Positions 13,986 through 27,500 of a DNA stretch of 64,000 bases are shown one piece after another (position 1 is the first letter of the stretch; each line of letters opens with the position of its first letter). The position numbers and the translations under genes were made by a program. The notes under the pieces were generated by a model. That model was not told the DNA's origin and made no database searches. It saw only the letters and a program-made list of their open reading frames with translations. This DNA is from Paulownia fortunei (taxonomy: Eukaryota; Streptophyta; Magnoliopsida; Lamiales; Paulowniaceae). The stretch spans positions 26,648,118 through 26,712,117 of the forward strand of contig CM033106.1 of assembly GCA_019321725.1 (NCBI GenBank). The letters run 5' to 3'.

Positions 13986-14604
13986 CAAGAGCCAAACAAG
14001 AGTCGAGAATATACAATTTGATGAATGAATATTTGTTGTTTGCAGCAATGATAGAAGAATCAAGAAGGAAAGTAATGGATATGAGGTAGTCATTCAAACT
14101 TCGTATTGACTCAAGACTCAACAAGAGTAAAACATGTATAATTGATCAATGGTATTACAACGGACAAAAGTAATCTACTAAAATGCTTATGATAAACAAA
14201 TAAATTTACAAGTTATAATGATGCTGTGATCATCTTCTGTCATTTGCCAATTTATCGGGGCCCAATTTAGCTTCGCTTGCAATCTCAATCATTAACCTCC
14301 ACGAAGTTCATAGAATCATTAAAACAAACAACAAGCATGCACTATATACTTCAAAAGATTTTGCAGTGCAAACCAAGATAAGGTCCGAGCTTAAATTGTC
14401 TTAGAGCTTATGACTTACTAACGAACTCCATTAGGCTCTCACATGGAGCCCACAAAAACAGCATCACCTCAGTTGATTGTCTGATAATGCCTGATTATTT
14501 CCATGCGCAAAAAAAAAAAAGAGGAATAATTCTAATAATTCAAAACATTGATATTCAAGTATTTACAGGAGAATAAACTATATAACGTTCATCAACATTA
14601 AGCC

Positions 14605-14791
14605 CAGCAGCGGAGCTAGGGGCGGCCGGCGGCCACAACTCCAATTTTTTTGTTAAATAAGTATTGATTTTATACAAAAATTATTAAATTTTAAAAATTT
14701 GAACACTAAATAATAAAAAATATTTCTTCATTTATTATTTCTAAGAAAAAATAATTTTTGTGTTCGGTATTCATTTTCTGTCTCCGCCGTG
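14605..14791. mobile_element. Short non-autonomous hAT-like element with target-site duplication
   Basis: The sequence attaagcc(c) occurs at 14597-14605 and again at 14792-14800, directly flanking a 187-base AT-rich segment. The segment starts cagcagcggagctagg and ends gtctccgccgtg, so its ends are imperfect inverted repeats sharing GCGGAG. An 8-base duplication and ends beginning CA fit the hAT superfamily. The ninth matching base can be chance, but a 9-base duplication would instead suggest a Mutator-like origin. No coding capacity. Confidence 0.7.
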
Positions 14792-15284
14792 ATTAAGCCC
14801 ATCATCTACTCTATCGGTTTATAAAGATGAATGCGAATACCAGTATAGCAGTTGATGGGGTAAGCATTCGAGTTTTGCTCCTCGCATCTTCCTCAGCCAT
14901 GAGGCTTGCCCCATGAGAAAGCAGCAGAGGAATAAATAAACTATGTTTGGCATCATTTTAGAATGTTTTGGAAATTATTTTGAGAAATGTATTTTAGGCC
15001 AAATGTGCACAGAATGAAAAGTATATTTTTTTGTTTTGTTTTGAAATAATTAATGTGATATATTTTTATGAAAATTGTTTTGTCATATTTTCCATTGTTC
15101 ATAAATTTATCTTGTTATTATCACATCAAAATTTTATATTATCATATGTTGTTATTCTATAAATTAATGTAATAACTGAAAAATATATAAATATATTAAA
15201 ATAATTTATTAAGTTGTAAATATATTTATATTTACTATTAATAGAATAATTAGGTTATGTATATACATATATATAATAACTAGA

Positions 15285-15286
<2 letters not shown>

Positions 15287-15339
<53 letters not shown>
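15287..15339. repeat. (AT)n microsatellite, about 26 units
   Basis: Uninterrupted alternating AT of about 53 bases, likely length-variable between individuals. Confidence 0.95.
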
Positions 15340-15341
<2 letters not shown>

Positions 15342-16335
15342 TATAGTAATAATTATAACCTTTTCAAAATATTTTGGGTGAAGAAGAATGTTTTTTTTTT
15401 TTTTTGAGAAAAAACCCAAAAAACCTTTATGTATTGAGTTTCATTCCAATGAATGAAAACATTCTCAACAAATAAACTCAAATATTACTTAAGAATTTTA
15501 ACCTTCTGTAAATTACTCGCGTGAGTAAATCACTAAAAAAGTTATTTTAAATATTTTAATATAATTTTCTGCTTAATATTTCAAAATAATTCATGATATG
15601 GTAGGATGAATGATAATAAGAAACTTCAACACCTAAATATTGAATTTATAACTACTTTAAAACTTTATTGATGAAAATGATTTTATTTGCTTTTTTCACG
15701 AGATTCTCAATTCCTTGTATGAAATCTCAACAATTATTTTGAGAATAAAAGAGTAAAAATATCTAAACTTTTTTCACTTTTTTTATTCGTCTCAAAATAA
15801 GACATGTAATTCCCTAAATGAGTACAAAATCTTAACTTATATATGGGTCTAAACGTGTAGTGATTTTAATCATCTTATCTTGTTAACATTCATGAGTTAG
15901 TTATCAATCATGATTGTGATTCCACTAGAATTGGATTCCATTGGCTACATTTCCCTAATTCACTACTATACTTTTAAACTACTAAAAAAATTCTATCCAC
16001 TAAAACCACAAAAGCAAAACAACGTGGATGCATGAGACTGGTCAACTTCAAGTTAGTGATGACAATGAATAATCAAGATCCCAAAGTCACAACATTGAGT
16101 AATCCTCGAGAATAGAACAATTATACAGATTCTATATTATAATTTGATATTTTATTTTTTATTTTATAATGTAATTAATTATTATGTATATAATTTTTTA
16201 ATTAAATAATTGATTGTGGATCGTATATATTTTATATGTATTCATAAAATGTAATACATGATAAAATATAAAGTAGAACATTTTTCTTTGAATTCATAGG
16301 TGGAAGTCAATAACTACATGAGCCACTATTGTCTG

Positions 16336-16908
16336 CGTTACAAAAAATCATTAGGTGTGCCGATAGTTGACTTGGCTAAAAGTTGCGACGTTCAAGTCAG
16401 TTGCTGAATAAATATGTGTAAGTCATATAACTTGAAATCAGTTAAATATGTAATGAATTGCGCACCTTTTAATAATGAAGCCTGTGATATTTATACGATG
16501 ATATGATGATTTTTATGGGTTGGGTCTTAACTAAAGTATAATAGTCCAATTTATCTATTATTTTGTGGATCATATAAACTTATTATGTTTTGTCTTTATT
16601 AATTGCCTACGTGCGCTATCAGTATGTGCGTTACAAAAAAGTCATTAGATGTGTCGAGAGTTGATGTGATGAAAATACTTTGACGTTAAGTCAGTTCCAA
16701 AACAAGTATGTGTAAGCCGTATAACTTGAGAGCAGTCAAAAGAGTAATTAATTACGTACATCTTAATAATAAAGACTGTGATATTTATACTGATTATATA
16801 AAGATTTTTGTGGGTTTAAGTCTTATAGTTTAGCGAGAGTTCAAGTATAATAGTCAAATTTATTGTTGTCTTATGGAGCCATAAGCTTATCAAGTTTTAT
16901 TTTTGTTC
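16336..16908. repeat. Two diverged direct copies of a segment of about 270 bases
   Basis: Copy one (about 16336-16605) and copy two (about 16627-16908) both begin tgcgttacaaaaaa and share ordered blocks: gtcattag, gacgtt, aagtcagtt, tatgtgtaag, gtataactt/catataactt, tgtgatatttatac and gtataatagtc. Divergence is high, so the duplication is old. The origin may be a transposable element, but no ends were found. Confidence 0.75.
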
Positions 16909-18050
16909 CATCTTATAATCCATATAGGACGGTACTCTTGAACTTTACCTTCCACTATGTCAAAAAGAAATGACTATCAAATTATACAAGAAATCATTAT
17001 GAAATTGTAGATGAGTTCAAATTTAGGGGGCATTTCAATTTTTGAAATTGTGAAAGGGGACAAATGTTTGATCACTTTACCATCTTTTTTCTAATCTCTT
17101 TAGAACATATTATTCTATGCAAGCTTTATTTTTGTAAACTTTCTCTTTCACCTTTGCTTCTCCTCAACGTTGGGTAGCCAAATCATTATTATTAATTGTT
17201 ATCTAGCCCCTTGGCCAGGAAAAAATAATGTGTCAAGTAGCTTTGTACTGACATTTGTGCCCCTATATTTATGTAAATTACCTTTGCACCCCATACATTT
17301 TGGATAGACACAGAAAACGGGCTTATAGTTAATTTGTATTAGTTTTTGAGTTGTCACTCATGAAAATTGGGAATATGTGTTTAATATGTATGGCAAAGTT
17401 TTATATAAGAAAGTGCTTCTTAATCTTAAAATACATGTTTAGATTGATTTAATCGATTCAAATATTATTTTACAATAATTTTTTTATATGCTATTTATTT
17501 GGATATTATTCAAAAAAAATAATCACTATCGTGTTAATATTTTACTTTATGATATTATTACGTACACATGCAATGATTTATAGTTGGATAAATATGAAAG
17601 TTTTTCTTATTTATTGAAATTCAAGATTACTATTCATCTTTACGTAAAGGAGGCTTTTTTTATTTTTTATTTTTTATTTTTTTATTACTGTACGATTTTT
17701 TTTTCCACTATTGTACGACATCACCATAGCTTAAAAGAGAAAAACTATAATTCCTTACAATAAATTTTCCTAAGCTACCTCACAAATTAGTTTATTTTTG
17801 ACTTGTAATATTATATTATTTAATTTTAGATTTTTTAAATTTCAAATTTAGTAATTTTCATCAAAATTGAACTTAGTCGAAACTAAAAATTTCCAAACAA
17901 ATTAAACCTTGGTCATCCCTACTCAATAGCAATCTTTTTAAAACATGTTAGTTCACCATAGTAAATAAAAATATAAAGCCACATTCGCATTTCGTTCTCA
18001 TCAAAATTCCAATATAAAATACTGACCCTTCAAAATGAGGAAGAAAAAGG

Positions 18051-18148
18051 AAAAAGCATTTCATTCTTTGAGTGCGTGTTTATGCGCGTAGAGAGCATTT
18101 GTTCACCGAGCACACTTGTCCATTGCCACCCCCAGTTGTCTCCACACC

Positions 18149-18179
<31 letters not shown>

Positions 18180-18283
18180 CAAACCCATCTCTCTCCCGTT
18201 ACGTGCACCTATACATACAATTTATAGTGAGAGAAACTTGAGAGTGTGAGAGAGAAGTGTTCGGAACCGATGCTGTGGTGGAA
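18051..18283 (+). promoter_or_regulatory. Promoter/5' leader of the DUF7036-type gene, with GA tract
   Basis: An uninterrupted GA run at 18151-18179 and further ctctctc and gagag runs precede the start codon, as in many plant 5' leaders. An ATG at 18270 opens an overlapping upstream frame (listed separately). Confidence 0.45.
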
Positions 18284-18419
18284 ATGGGGAAGGCCGATAA
18301 TCAGCGACTGCCAGTTGTGCAGCAGTCTCATGGCAGCAGTGCTTCTAGAACCTTCCTCTGCCGGAGATGTGCGATGGGTTTTTACAGACTCTCCAGCGTT
18401 AAATGTGCCGTCGTTTTGA
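18270..18419 (+). other. Upstream ORF overlapping the main start codon
   Basis: An ATG 14 bases before the main start opens a 49-codon frame in another phase, ending with TGA at 18417-18419, inside the main coding exon. Its context is poor (C at -3), whereas the main ATG at 18284 has G at -3 and G at +4. Leaky scanning could therefore favour the main product. Whether the leader contains this ATG depends on the unknown transcription start. Confidence 0.45.
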
Positions 18420-21400
18420 TATTCAGTGTCACCGCTTTTCTTTCTGCTGTTTTCTGGGGTCTTCCTATTCGATACAGGCAAGCTGGGTTTGATGCTAAAG
18501 ACTCCATCAAGCTCAGTGGTAAATAATTGTTTGTATTTTTTTTTAATTCTCTAATTTTTTGTTTGTTGCTTTGAGTGTGACTGGGGATTGTATGTTGTAG
18601 TCGCTGTTGAATTAGGTTTTCGTTTTGTGTTTGCTTGAATGATTGTTTTTCTGGTGATTTGGGATATCACAAAAAACCAAAGTTATTTAATATTTTTACA
18701 TATATTGTTTTTTTTTATTGTTCTTTGTCTAATTTTTGGGTTCATCGGGTGTCATAGTTTTGCAGTTTTGCTTGATTTTCGCTTATTTTATGGTGAGGCA
18801 GCAATTCTCTTTTTCTTATACTTGGAATTATTGCTACTATTTAGAATTCATTTCTAATTTCTTTGGTATTCATATGAGGTTATGAGGCTTTTTATTATGG
18901 CGTTTGAATTTGAGAGTGATTTTTGACACAGGATTACAAACTGGAAATGCTTTGAATGATCTAGCCATATTTCAGATGAACTATTTTCTGGTTTTTATAT
19001 TGGAATAAGTTGAACTGTCAAGATTGCTTGTGAATTCCAAAAAAATAAGTTGTCCTTTGGTAGGTAATATCTAGCTGAGCAACCTCATGACCGTTTACAA
19101 TTTAATATAGTGCATAATTCTTGCTTGAGTTTGAAAGCTTGATATGAGGTCGTTATTTCATCTTGTAAAAGTTTATTCCTCTGTTAAACAAAATTATGTG
19201 AAACTACTGGTGTCTTTGGTTGGAATAGTAACCAATACCAAAAATAGCAGTGAATTTTTAAACTTATTCTTTATGCAGTTTGAACAAATTGGTAGAGTGG
19301 TAGATAAGTTGTATGATGAATGTTGGCTATGCTTCCACTAACTGTATACAGTTGTGAATGGATTGTATAAGTTTGATTGAGGTCTTATATTTTGATTCCC
19401 AGAAGTACTGAAATTAGATACTTGGCAAACAGGATTGCTGTGCATGCATTTTTCTACATGAATATGCTGATCTGCAGTTCTCAAAACTGTGTGCTACTAT
19501 CTCCTGTAAGATATAACGTTCCTGTTGTGACTTTGGAAACAAAACGAGGAGTTATTTGTGTTTGTTCTTTCTTAGATGGGGCACATGTTCCTTGGATTCT
19601 CAGTGTCTAATTATAAATTCAAGCTAACCAAAATATAAGTGACAGCTTTTTAATTTATCTCTTTTAGACCGTACATAGTTTTTGGGGGATTGCTTAACTT
19701 TATTTTTCTTTGTGTGAAGTGACACTTCATCAAAGTATATCCTTTAGCTTGAGGAATACTGGGAATAATCTTAATTTAGACAATCACTAAACTGATCCTC
19801 GCAATTAGTAAACAGAACTGGGGATTTAGTTATTTGATGATCCTTGTGCCCTAATTAATGCACGGTTGGCAATTGATCCATCTTTCTGGAAATTCTCATC
19901 TTTTTGTTCATTGCACTTCTCATTTTTGTTGTGATGGACATTGATTCAAATTTGTTCCCCTACTTATGAATGAATCAAGCAAATTCAAGCTACCTTTAAA
20001 ACCTAAATCTAGATTATGTAATTTTATTACTAATTCAGCTTCCTTTTTTTGAGGTTTTTTGAATAACTATAATTTGGACCAGCTGATAATTGAATTGATT
20101 TAAGCCTCATCTTTTGACAGCTATTTCTTTTCGTTTCATTCTTTGATATGGGCTTTTGTTAAGGTGTTCAGAATTTTGGAAAAAATTGGTTAATCAAACA
20201 TGTTGCATATGAATTATTTGTATACTGACCGTTCTGTAGTATTATGTATTATATATTTAATCTCTTATGTTGAAATGTCCGCATTATTTGTATTTGGTTT
20301 TTCTTAAATCTTTAGGAGGATTTATGTGTCTCAAAGCAAGATAAAAACTTAAAAATAAAATAATAAGATGTAGCTTTCGGGTGTTTTGTTAGATTTTTCT
20401 GTTTAAAATCTTGATTCCCTTTCTGAGTCATTAATCTGGTTCTTATTTCAGCCACAGTTCAATCATATTTCAAGCTTCAGAAACCAATTTCTGAGCTTGT
20501 ACCATACATTGCAAGACTAGAATATGATGTCAATGAGGAGATAGGTGTCCCTTCCTTGAAGGTCTGCTTCAAGTTTACACTCTAAATAGTACTTGCATAT
20601 TCTGTCACCGACTGAGAATGAAGAATGATTTGACACTCACTTATTTTCCACAGGTTGCTGTTCTGTCCATGCGCCAGGCAGTTTTATCTAACTTGTCTAG
20701 TTTATCTAACTGTACAGATGTGGTGTTTGGCTTCGTTCCTGATCCAATCAATAGTACAATGAATCCAGTGGCCTTGAGTTTGTTGAAATCAACCTTAATT
20801 GATCTGTTTCTTCAACAGTACAATTTGACATTAACCTCCCCAATTTTTGGAGAGCCCTCTTCATTTGAGATTTTAAAATTTCCTGGTGGGGTAACCATAA
20901 TACCAGAGCGAGTTGCTTTGATAACTCAGGCCCTTTTCAATTTCACTCTTAATAGCTCAATTTATGATATAAAGGAAAATCTTCCGGAGTTGAAGGAACA
21001 ACTAAAATGGGGATTGCATCTGATGCCCAATGAGGTAAACTAAATTTTATGTTATGATTTCCTCTACAAATCAGATAGTGTCAGTGGCTGACTTTTACAG
21101 AAATGTTTCCCTTACCTGGAATCCTGGAACCTGTCGTACTCAATATTTACTTGCAACTGTTGCACTACAGCACCTCAACTGGTTCATTCGATTTGAATTA
21201 ATTTGTGTTTTGGAAAGTCTTTTTCAAATTAGAAGAAGTATGATCAGTTACAGGCATGTCTAGTTGGAGGCATACTGACTGGTATCTTCGAGTAGCAGTG
21301 GGATTCTATGAGGTCTATTATTTGATAACTTCTCTGAATTTGAACTTCCTAGTAGTTGTTAAATGTAACTTCTTTCAATGATATTGTTCCATAACCCTTT

Positions 21401-23525
21401 TCAATTCTACCTTTGGAACTTTTGCTGTCACATGTTTGAGTCCCATATTGATTTATCCATTACATCTCACCAAGTAAGATGTTTTGATTTTTTTTTGTCT
21501 TCTTCTCTCTCTCTTGATACAGGTGGTGTACATAAAGGTAACAAACAAACATGGCTCGACAAAATATCCCCCAGTTACAGTTGAAGCTACAGTTGCATCT
21601 GATCTAGGAACCATACTGCCAGAGAGATTGAGACAGCTAGCTCAAATAATTACTGGGTCTCCTCCTAGGGAAAATCTTGGCCTTGATCATTCTGTTTTTG
21701 GAAAAGTTAAAGAAATTAGCTTGTCATCATTTCTAAATCACTCACTCCACGCGCCAACCCCTACACCAACTCCTTCTCCATTTCCGTCTCCAGAGCAGAT
21801 TTATGATACTGGACCATCTGTGGCACCATCTTATTCTCCTGCCTTTTCACCCAACTCTCGTCATTCGCTACGACCTTGTTCTAACTTTTATACCTCTGAA
21901 CCATCTGGGGCAAGCCAGCCTTCTGCATCCAGTCCACAGAATGTCCCTTACCATTCTTTATCTCCAATTTCGGATTCTCCTGCACCCTCACTAGCTGAGA
22001 GCAGTCCACATTGTGGTCCTACTGGTCCACCGAGTCCTTCTCGAACTTCTCATCCTGACCAAATGTCTCCTAATTTGTCACCTCATGCCTCCAATAAATC
22101 TCCTCTAGCAGTTTCGACGGCTCAGATTTCACCAGGTCCTTCTCCATTGCCTGGTGTCGCATATGGTTCTCCAGGTCCAGACGAAAGGAGTGGCAAAGGT
22201 TTGGTGTCGCCACTACATGTTTCGTCGTCTTTTGCATATGCCCATTCATGTAAGTTGCTACTGGAAAAATATTTATTGTGCTCCTCAGCCTAGATGTTGC
22301 AAAGTTGATATAGATGATTCGCTTGGTAGTTCCTTATGTTGTTCTCCAATATTCTTCCTGTAATCAACATGTCATTGTAGTTGGATCTGATTTGGTATCT
22401 TGACTTTCTTATCTTTTCACCAGAGCATAGTGAAAACAAGTATAGATAGGTTGGTTAATGGCTTTGACATAGACACTTACTCTTGGGGTGCCCTACTATG
22501 GAATTCCATCCCAATAAACAATGGGATTGGTAACTATTACTAGGAAAGCCTTGCTTGAAGCATGAGCGTATTGTCCTGTGGGAAAAAATAATCTATTTGT
22601 AGTTCTTGCTGAAGTTTGAATGTTTTAGATAGTAGAACATGTTGGGGCCTTTGCTGTCTCATATATTTTCTTATAAGAAAAGCTTTAATTGATGGAAGAC
22701 GATGTAGCATGTCATGTTGCTTTTTGAAGAAGAGAAAAGATAAATCAGCATGGTTGGAAATTATGGGTTGGATGATGGGTATTGCAGTTTGTGATTGAAA
22801 CAAAAAATTGAATGGAACAAAACATGTTAGGATGCTGTAAGGAATAAGGCCAGGACGGCTGGCGCAACTAAATATATTGACAAAGCATGTAGCTCCTTGA
22901 GGTGCTAGACAGCAATTGAGAAAGTACTGATTGCTCCCACTTTCTAATAATTATTTAGACTATATGAACTAGCTAGTAAAATTATGATCCTTCCCTATAG
23001 TAAATATTCTGTTTTATTATTGGCCACAATTTTGCCAACACTGGTCATACATAACTACCTCAAATTCTGGAAGAGAGTTAAAAGCATATAGTACATATGA
23101 AGTTCTGGCTGTAGATGGTATAATGTTAACGCATCAATACCCCCACCTGCTGCCAAAAAGGAGTTTCTACGGCAAACCTTGCTTCCCTATAGTAGACCAA
23201 TCCTTTTTAGTGCAGTATTTTTTACTCAAGACTCTATTGTTTCTCCATTGCTTGTTGGGATTTTGTCTTGATCGGTGGGCTTTGGGGTGTGGGGGCTGTG
23301 GATCAAGGAAATGGGATTTGTGTTTTAAATTTCTCCAAATATTGCAGTCTGTCCTAGGTTATATTATAGCCTACGTTTGAGGAATCTGATTTAGAATATA
23401 CTGGTTTCGTTTGATTAGCAGACTAACAGATTACATTTGCAGCTTTTGTAGCAGGCACTTGGAGGATTCGATGGTTCTACTTGAACGGACTCCTGACATT
23501 TCTTCTCCTATTCTGGATATCCTAG
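18284..23525 (+). CDS. DUF7036-type membrane protein with proline/serine-rich region
   Basis: Five exons (18284-18518, 20452-20561, 20654-21034, 21523-22249, 23443-23525) close in frame to 511 residues. Residues 1-40 are polar and Cys/Arg-containing. Residues 41-62 form a membrane segment (CAVVLIFSVTAFLSAVFW). A conserved domain covers about 64-310 (FKLQKPISELVPYIARLEYD; NCTDVVFGFVPDP; FEILKFPGGVTIIP), with many N-x-S/T sites that suggest a lumenal or apoplastic face. About 319-480 is a Pro/Ser-rich region with SP and TP repeats, like hydroxyproline-rich cell-wall proteins. The last exon supplies a hydrophobic tail (WFYLNGLLTFLLLFWIS). I recognise the family as a plant-specific uncharacterised one, probably DUF7036, and function is unknown. 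The first four exons are secure. The last is inferred from phase and a TTTGCAG acceptor; without it the frame ends at 22293 with a different tail. Confidence 0.8.
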
Positions 23526-24565
23526 ATGACATCCGCATGCAGCCTGAATTAGTTCTCAGGACGTGTTTATATACCCGCTTACAGTTTTGCTGGTGGAGAG
23601 TGAAGTGGGTTGATAGGCCCAGAAGTCCACAAGCAGTAGGAGAGTTGGAGCTCAAAGCCAAAAGATGGCAGGCCTCGCTGTTGACGCTTGACATCTTATG
23701 GGAGTGTGTTGGATGTTTATCTCGCTGTTGACACTTGACATCTTATGGGGTCATGTGGGGTGTTTATTTTCCTAAGGGAATGAGACCCCAATATAACTTA
23801 CCATCCAAAGAGTGAATAGCTTGCTTCCTTGCAGGTTTCCGAAAGAACAAACTGTAAAATGTACGGGTTCTTTCTGAACATCTGCAAGGAGGGAGAAGCA
23901 GAATGTTATGAGACTTACTGATGTTAACAGACTAGAACTTTATATATTTTCAGTAAAGAAATGAATTGTCTTCTAATATGCTCCAGCCTGCATGAAGCAC
24001 CCTCTTTGCTTGGCCTGAACTTTCTTCCAAGGTTTTCTTGTTGAAGGCATTTGGTGACCAAATTTTGTTTTGATTCTATCCAAAGATTTTTAAGTTCTGA
24101 TGCATTTTTGAGGAGTTGATGTCCAATGGAAGCTTTGACACAGTAACTCCTCTTTTTTTCCCCCCACTTGAAATCTTATTTATTTATTGGTTTTAATACT
24201 TGTCAGGGCCAATATAATCAGATTGGGGGATTTGGAAGTTTAGGGAAAGCAACTTCTACATAGTGATAGCTCGGAAAAGCCATAAATTAATTCAAAGTTA
24301 TTAGAATTTTCTATGAGTAATTGGCTAATTTGTCCTGTGTCACCTAAACACCTTACAACACACCGTCAAGAATATTTGGGAGTCAGAATACAAGCTCCAT
24401 TTCTAGTCACTTATAAAACAAGTGGTATGGACATCAATCTAGGCCTAGTTTTCTAAGCAGATGAACTTAGAGAATACATCAATTGCTATGACCAGGCAAT
24501 TCTTAAACTCAAGTGAACAAATTTACAAGTTCAAAGAACAACCATATAGTTGAAGGCTGCTTGCT
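23526..24565. other. Convergent intergenic region, 3' UTRs
   Basis: About 1 kb lies between the stop codons of the DUF7036-type gene (+) and RBL10 (-). A short near-duplicate (cgctgttgacgcttgacatcttatggg / cgctgttgacacttgacatcttatgggg) occurs at about 23677-23750. No gene seen. Confidence 0.5.
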
Positions 24566-27500
24566 TTACTTGGGATGTCTCCTGATGAGAGAAAAAATTG
24601 GCGCTCTGTCTGTAAAATTTTTTCTCCCATCACGGGAAACAGACTCAAGCTCCCATGCAGGACCAAGAAGCCAAGACACTGCAGCTCCACCTATCAACCC
24701 TCCAACCTGAAAATTTTTTCAGGTACGAAAAACATCATATAGGATTCAGTAGGAGGATAGAGCGAGATAAATCACTTATACTATAACAGCCCTCATCTCT
24801 AATATAGCATTTATTAATGTCATTATGCTTTATAATCAAGTTTAACCATGATTGACCCACTATTGTATTTCTGGAAACATGAAGTTTAAAAATGAAGAAA
24901 ACACTGCTCATGGAAGTGCCACTCCAGCCATAATTTCCAGATGCAAAAAATGGCATCTCATAAATTTAAGTTCGCCGTTATCTTTGAGTTCCGTGACACC
25001 AACTAGTAAGTGGCTCTTTGAACACAGTTGATATATGAATGCAGATATGTCTAAGACTTAGCAATCAACTTACATGTCCCCAGTTATCAATGCCTTGAGA
25101 CAGCAGCCCAATAGTCTGCACGAGAGATGCTCATTTTCATTAGGTAACTACAGCAACTTACCAAAGCAGACAATAAAAGTTTAGCATAACTTCTATACTC
25201 GATAAACTCAATAAACTCAGTGTGAAAAGATGCAGGCAATTGCCTTAATCTATGAAGAAATAGAAATTAGAAGCCTAATGCGTGCTTAAGAAATGAAGGC
25301 AATTCATAGGTCTTTCTAAGATGGATATGTGCACTTACCAATGATCGTGCGTACTACATTCTAGTGTAACCTGTTAACTAGTAACAGCAAATTCGAAAGT
25401 ACATATATGTGGAATGATCTTATTGGTTAACTCTATGTCTAGACTGTTGCCCCCACGGTCAACAAATTGTAAGACTGAAAGTGAAACATGAGGAATGAAG
25501 AATTAAGAGAAGTCTTAAACTCTGAATGGCGGACTAGGTACCTTATATGCTTATAGACCTTTACAATCCTACTCAATGATAGGGTCTAACTGGGACTGCC
25601 TTTTGCGCTACTGGTTCATATCTTTAGAATGCAGTATGGTTTGGAAACATGTGGATTTACAGTCTTGAACATATGGTGGTTGAGTTACAACCTAATCCCA
25701 CTGATTGGAATGGATTTTGATTTTTAAGCCCAGAAAAAGGTGAGGACATACCATGTTTAAAACAATCACTTGCGCTATATGTTTCAGATCACCCTCAGTG
25801 CCTTTTACCATGCCCCTGTGCCTCAGGACAAACATAGCAAATGACCCAACCTGATCATGCCACCATTTAACCAATTAAAGATACACTGAAACTAGAAATG
25901 CAAGGATGCAAAAAATGTTGATTTTTTGGCCTGCAACTTTGCATTTAGTTCTTAAATCAGCTAAAGCAAAAATAGCTTCAAATTAGTTTGTTTACTCAAC
26001 AACACAAATAGTATTTGAAGCAAAATAAAGTTGAATTACATTGGAACGTCAAGAAATGCTGTGTTTTTAAAGGTCAAGAGATTACCAATCCAAAAATAGC
26101 TCCTGATGCACCAACTGCTGGTGCTTTGCAGAACCAATAACTCATTGCTGAACCTGATGCACGCCAAAGGACTTGATCAAAACAAAAGGATTTTTTTGAG
26201 ATAAAATGGGAATTATCTACTCTAGTGGTTTGCAGTTGTTACTTGCAATTGCAGAGGTCATGTATATTGTTAGATATCTTCTAGGACCACATATATTCTC
26301 AACAGCAGGACCAACTGAGTTCAAAGAATAGCAATTGACCTGAAAAAACAAAACTCTTGTCAATAAATATGTCAAATGTCGACCAAAAACCACGCCTTTA
26401 TTAGTAATATTCAAAAATACCAGCAGATGCCCAATATTTGCATGCAGAAAGGAAGATGTAGCTAGCCTCCACAACTGCCCTTTACTAATGAGACTATTAA
26501 TCTGCAAATATAGGGAGAGAAACAAGTTTAACATAGAAAATCTCACCATGAAAGTGATAATCCAGTAACTGAGAATAAAAAAGTCAGACCTTGGCTCCCC
26601 AAAATAAGAGCTTGCCATCTGAAACGGATTGTGCTATATAGACTCTGCATATAAATTCAGAAAAGATCTTCACTGCTCTACGGGAACTTATGAAGCCAAA
26701 TATTATTGAGGACAGTGACTTTGTAGCTCCTCAACTGTACATCTCTCTTATGAAACCAGATATTATTGAGGAGAGTGAATTTGTAGCTCCTCAACTGTAC
26801 ATCTCTCTTTCAGTGCTTACTTATCTTTTTTATTTTTTGGGGGTCTGGGGTGACTTAGAAGTAGTAGCATTATATATAAATATTAAATAACTGGTACTTA
26901 ACACAGGTATGAGGTAATGATACTCACAAGACATTAGCAGCAAGAAGGATATTGGTCCATTGCCTTCCGTCAAATAAGTCTCTTCTAGACGTCCTTGACT
27001 GTCGCTTCCCAAAATCTTTAGAATCACTTCCACTCTCATTTCCATTGAAGAAACTTAAGCTCATCAACGTAGCAGAGAAAGCATTGAATGACCATTGAAA
27101 ACAATTAAAACCTGTAAATTGAAGGGCCCTTTCATGACACATATCCTTCAAACGAGGCACATCACCAAGATGAGAAATACTCTGTACAAAAAGCATTAAT
27201 ACAGTGAAGATTCTTGGGTATTAACAATATGATGAACAATCCTTGAAGGGATGAGAGATTCACATGATGCAATGCCTGCCTAATAAGTGTAATTGTTTCT
27301 TGTAAGCCCTTCCTATTGTAGGATGTACAATTGCCATATAATCTCCCAGGTATCAATTTTAAACTGTATTACAGCTGACTAATTCCAGTTCTTCACACAT
27401 CACAAAGCATTATAAAGATTTCACGCTCAGTGGAAGTCCAACATAGCATTTCATTGCATAATTTTGTTCAATCCCAGCCTCATGGATATAGGCAAGAGCT

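Larger units (their letters stand above)
14801..18050. other. AT-rich intergenic region
   Basis: No gene is recognised over about 3.2 kb. It holds a long (AT)n microsatellite (15287-15339), a diverged direct duplication (16336-16908) and many homopolymer runs. Confidence 0.55.
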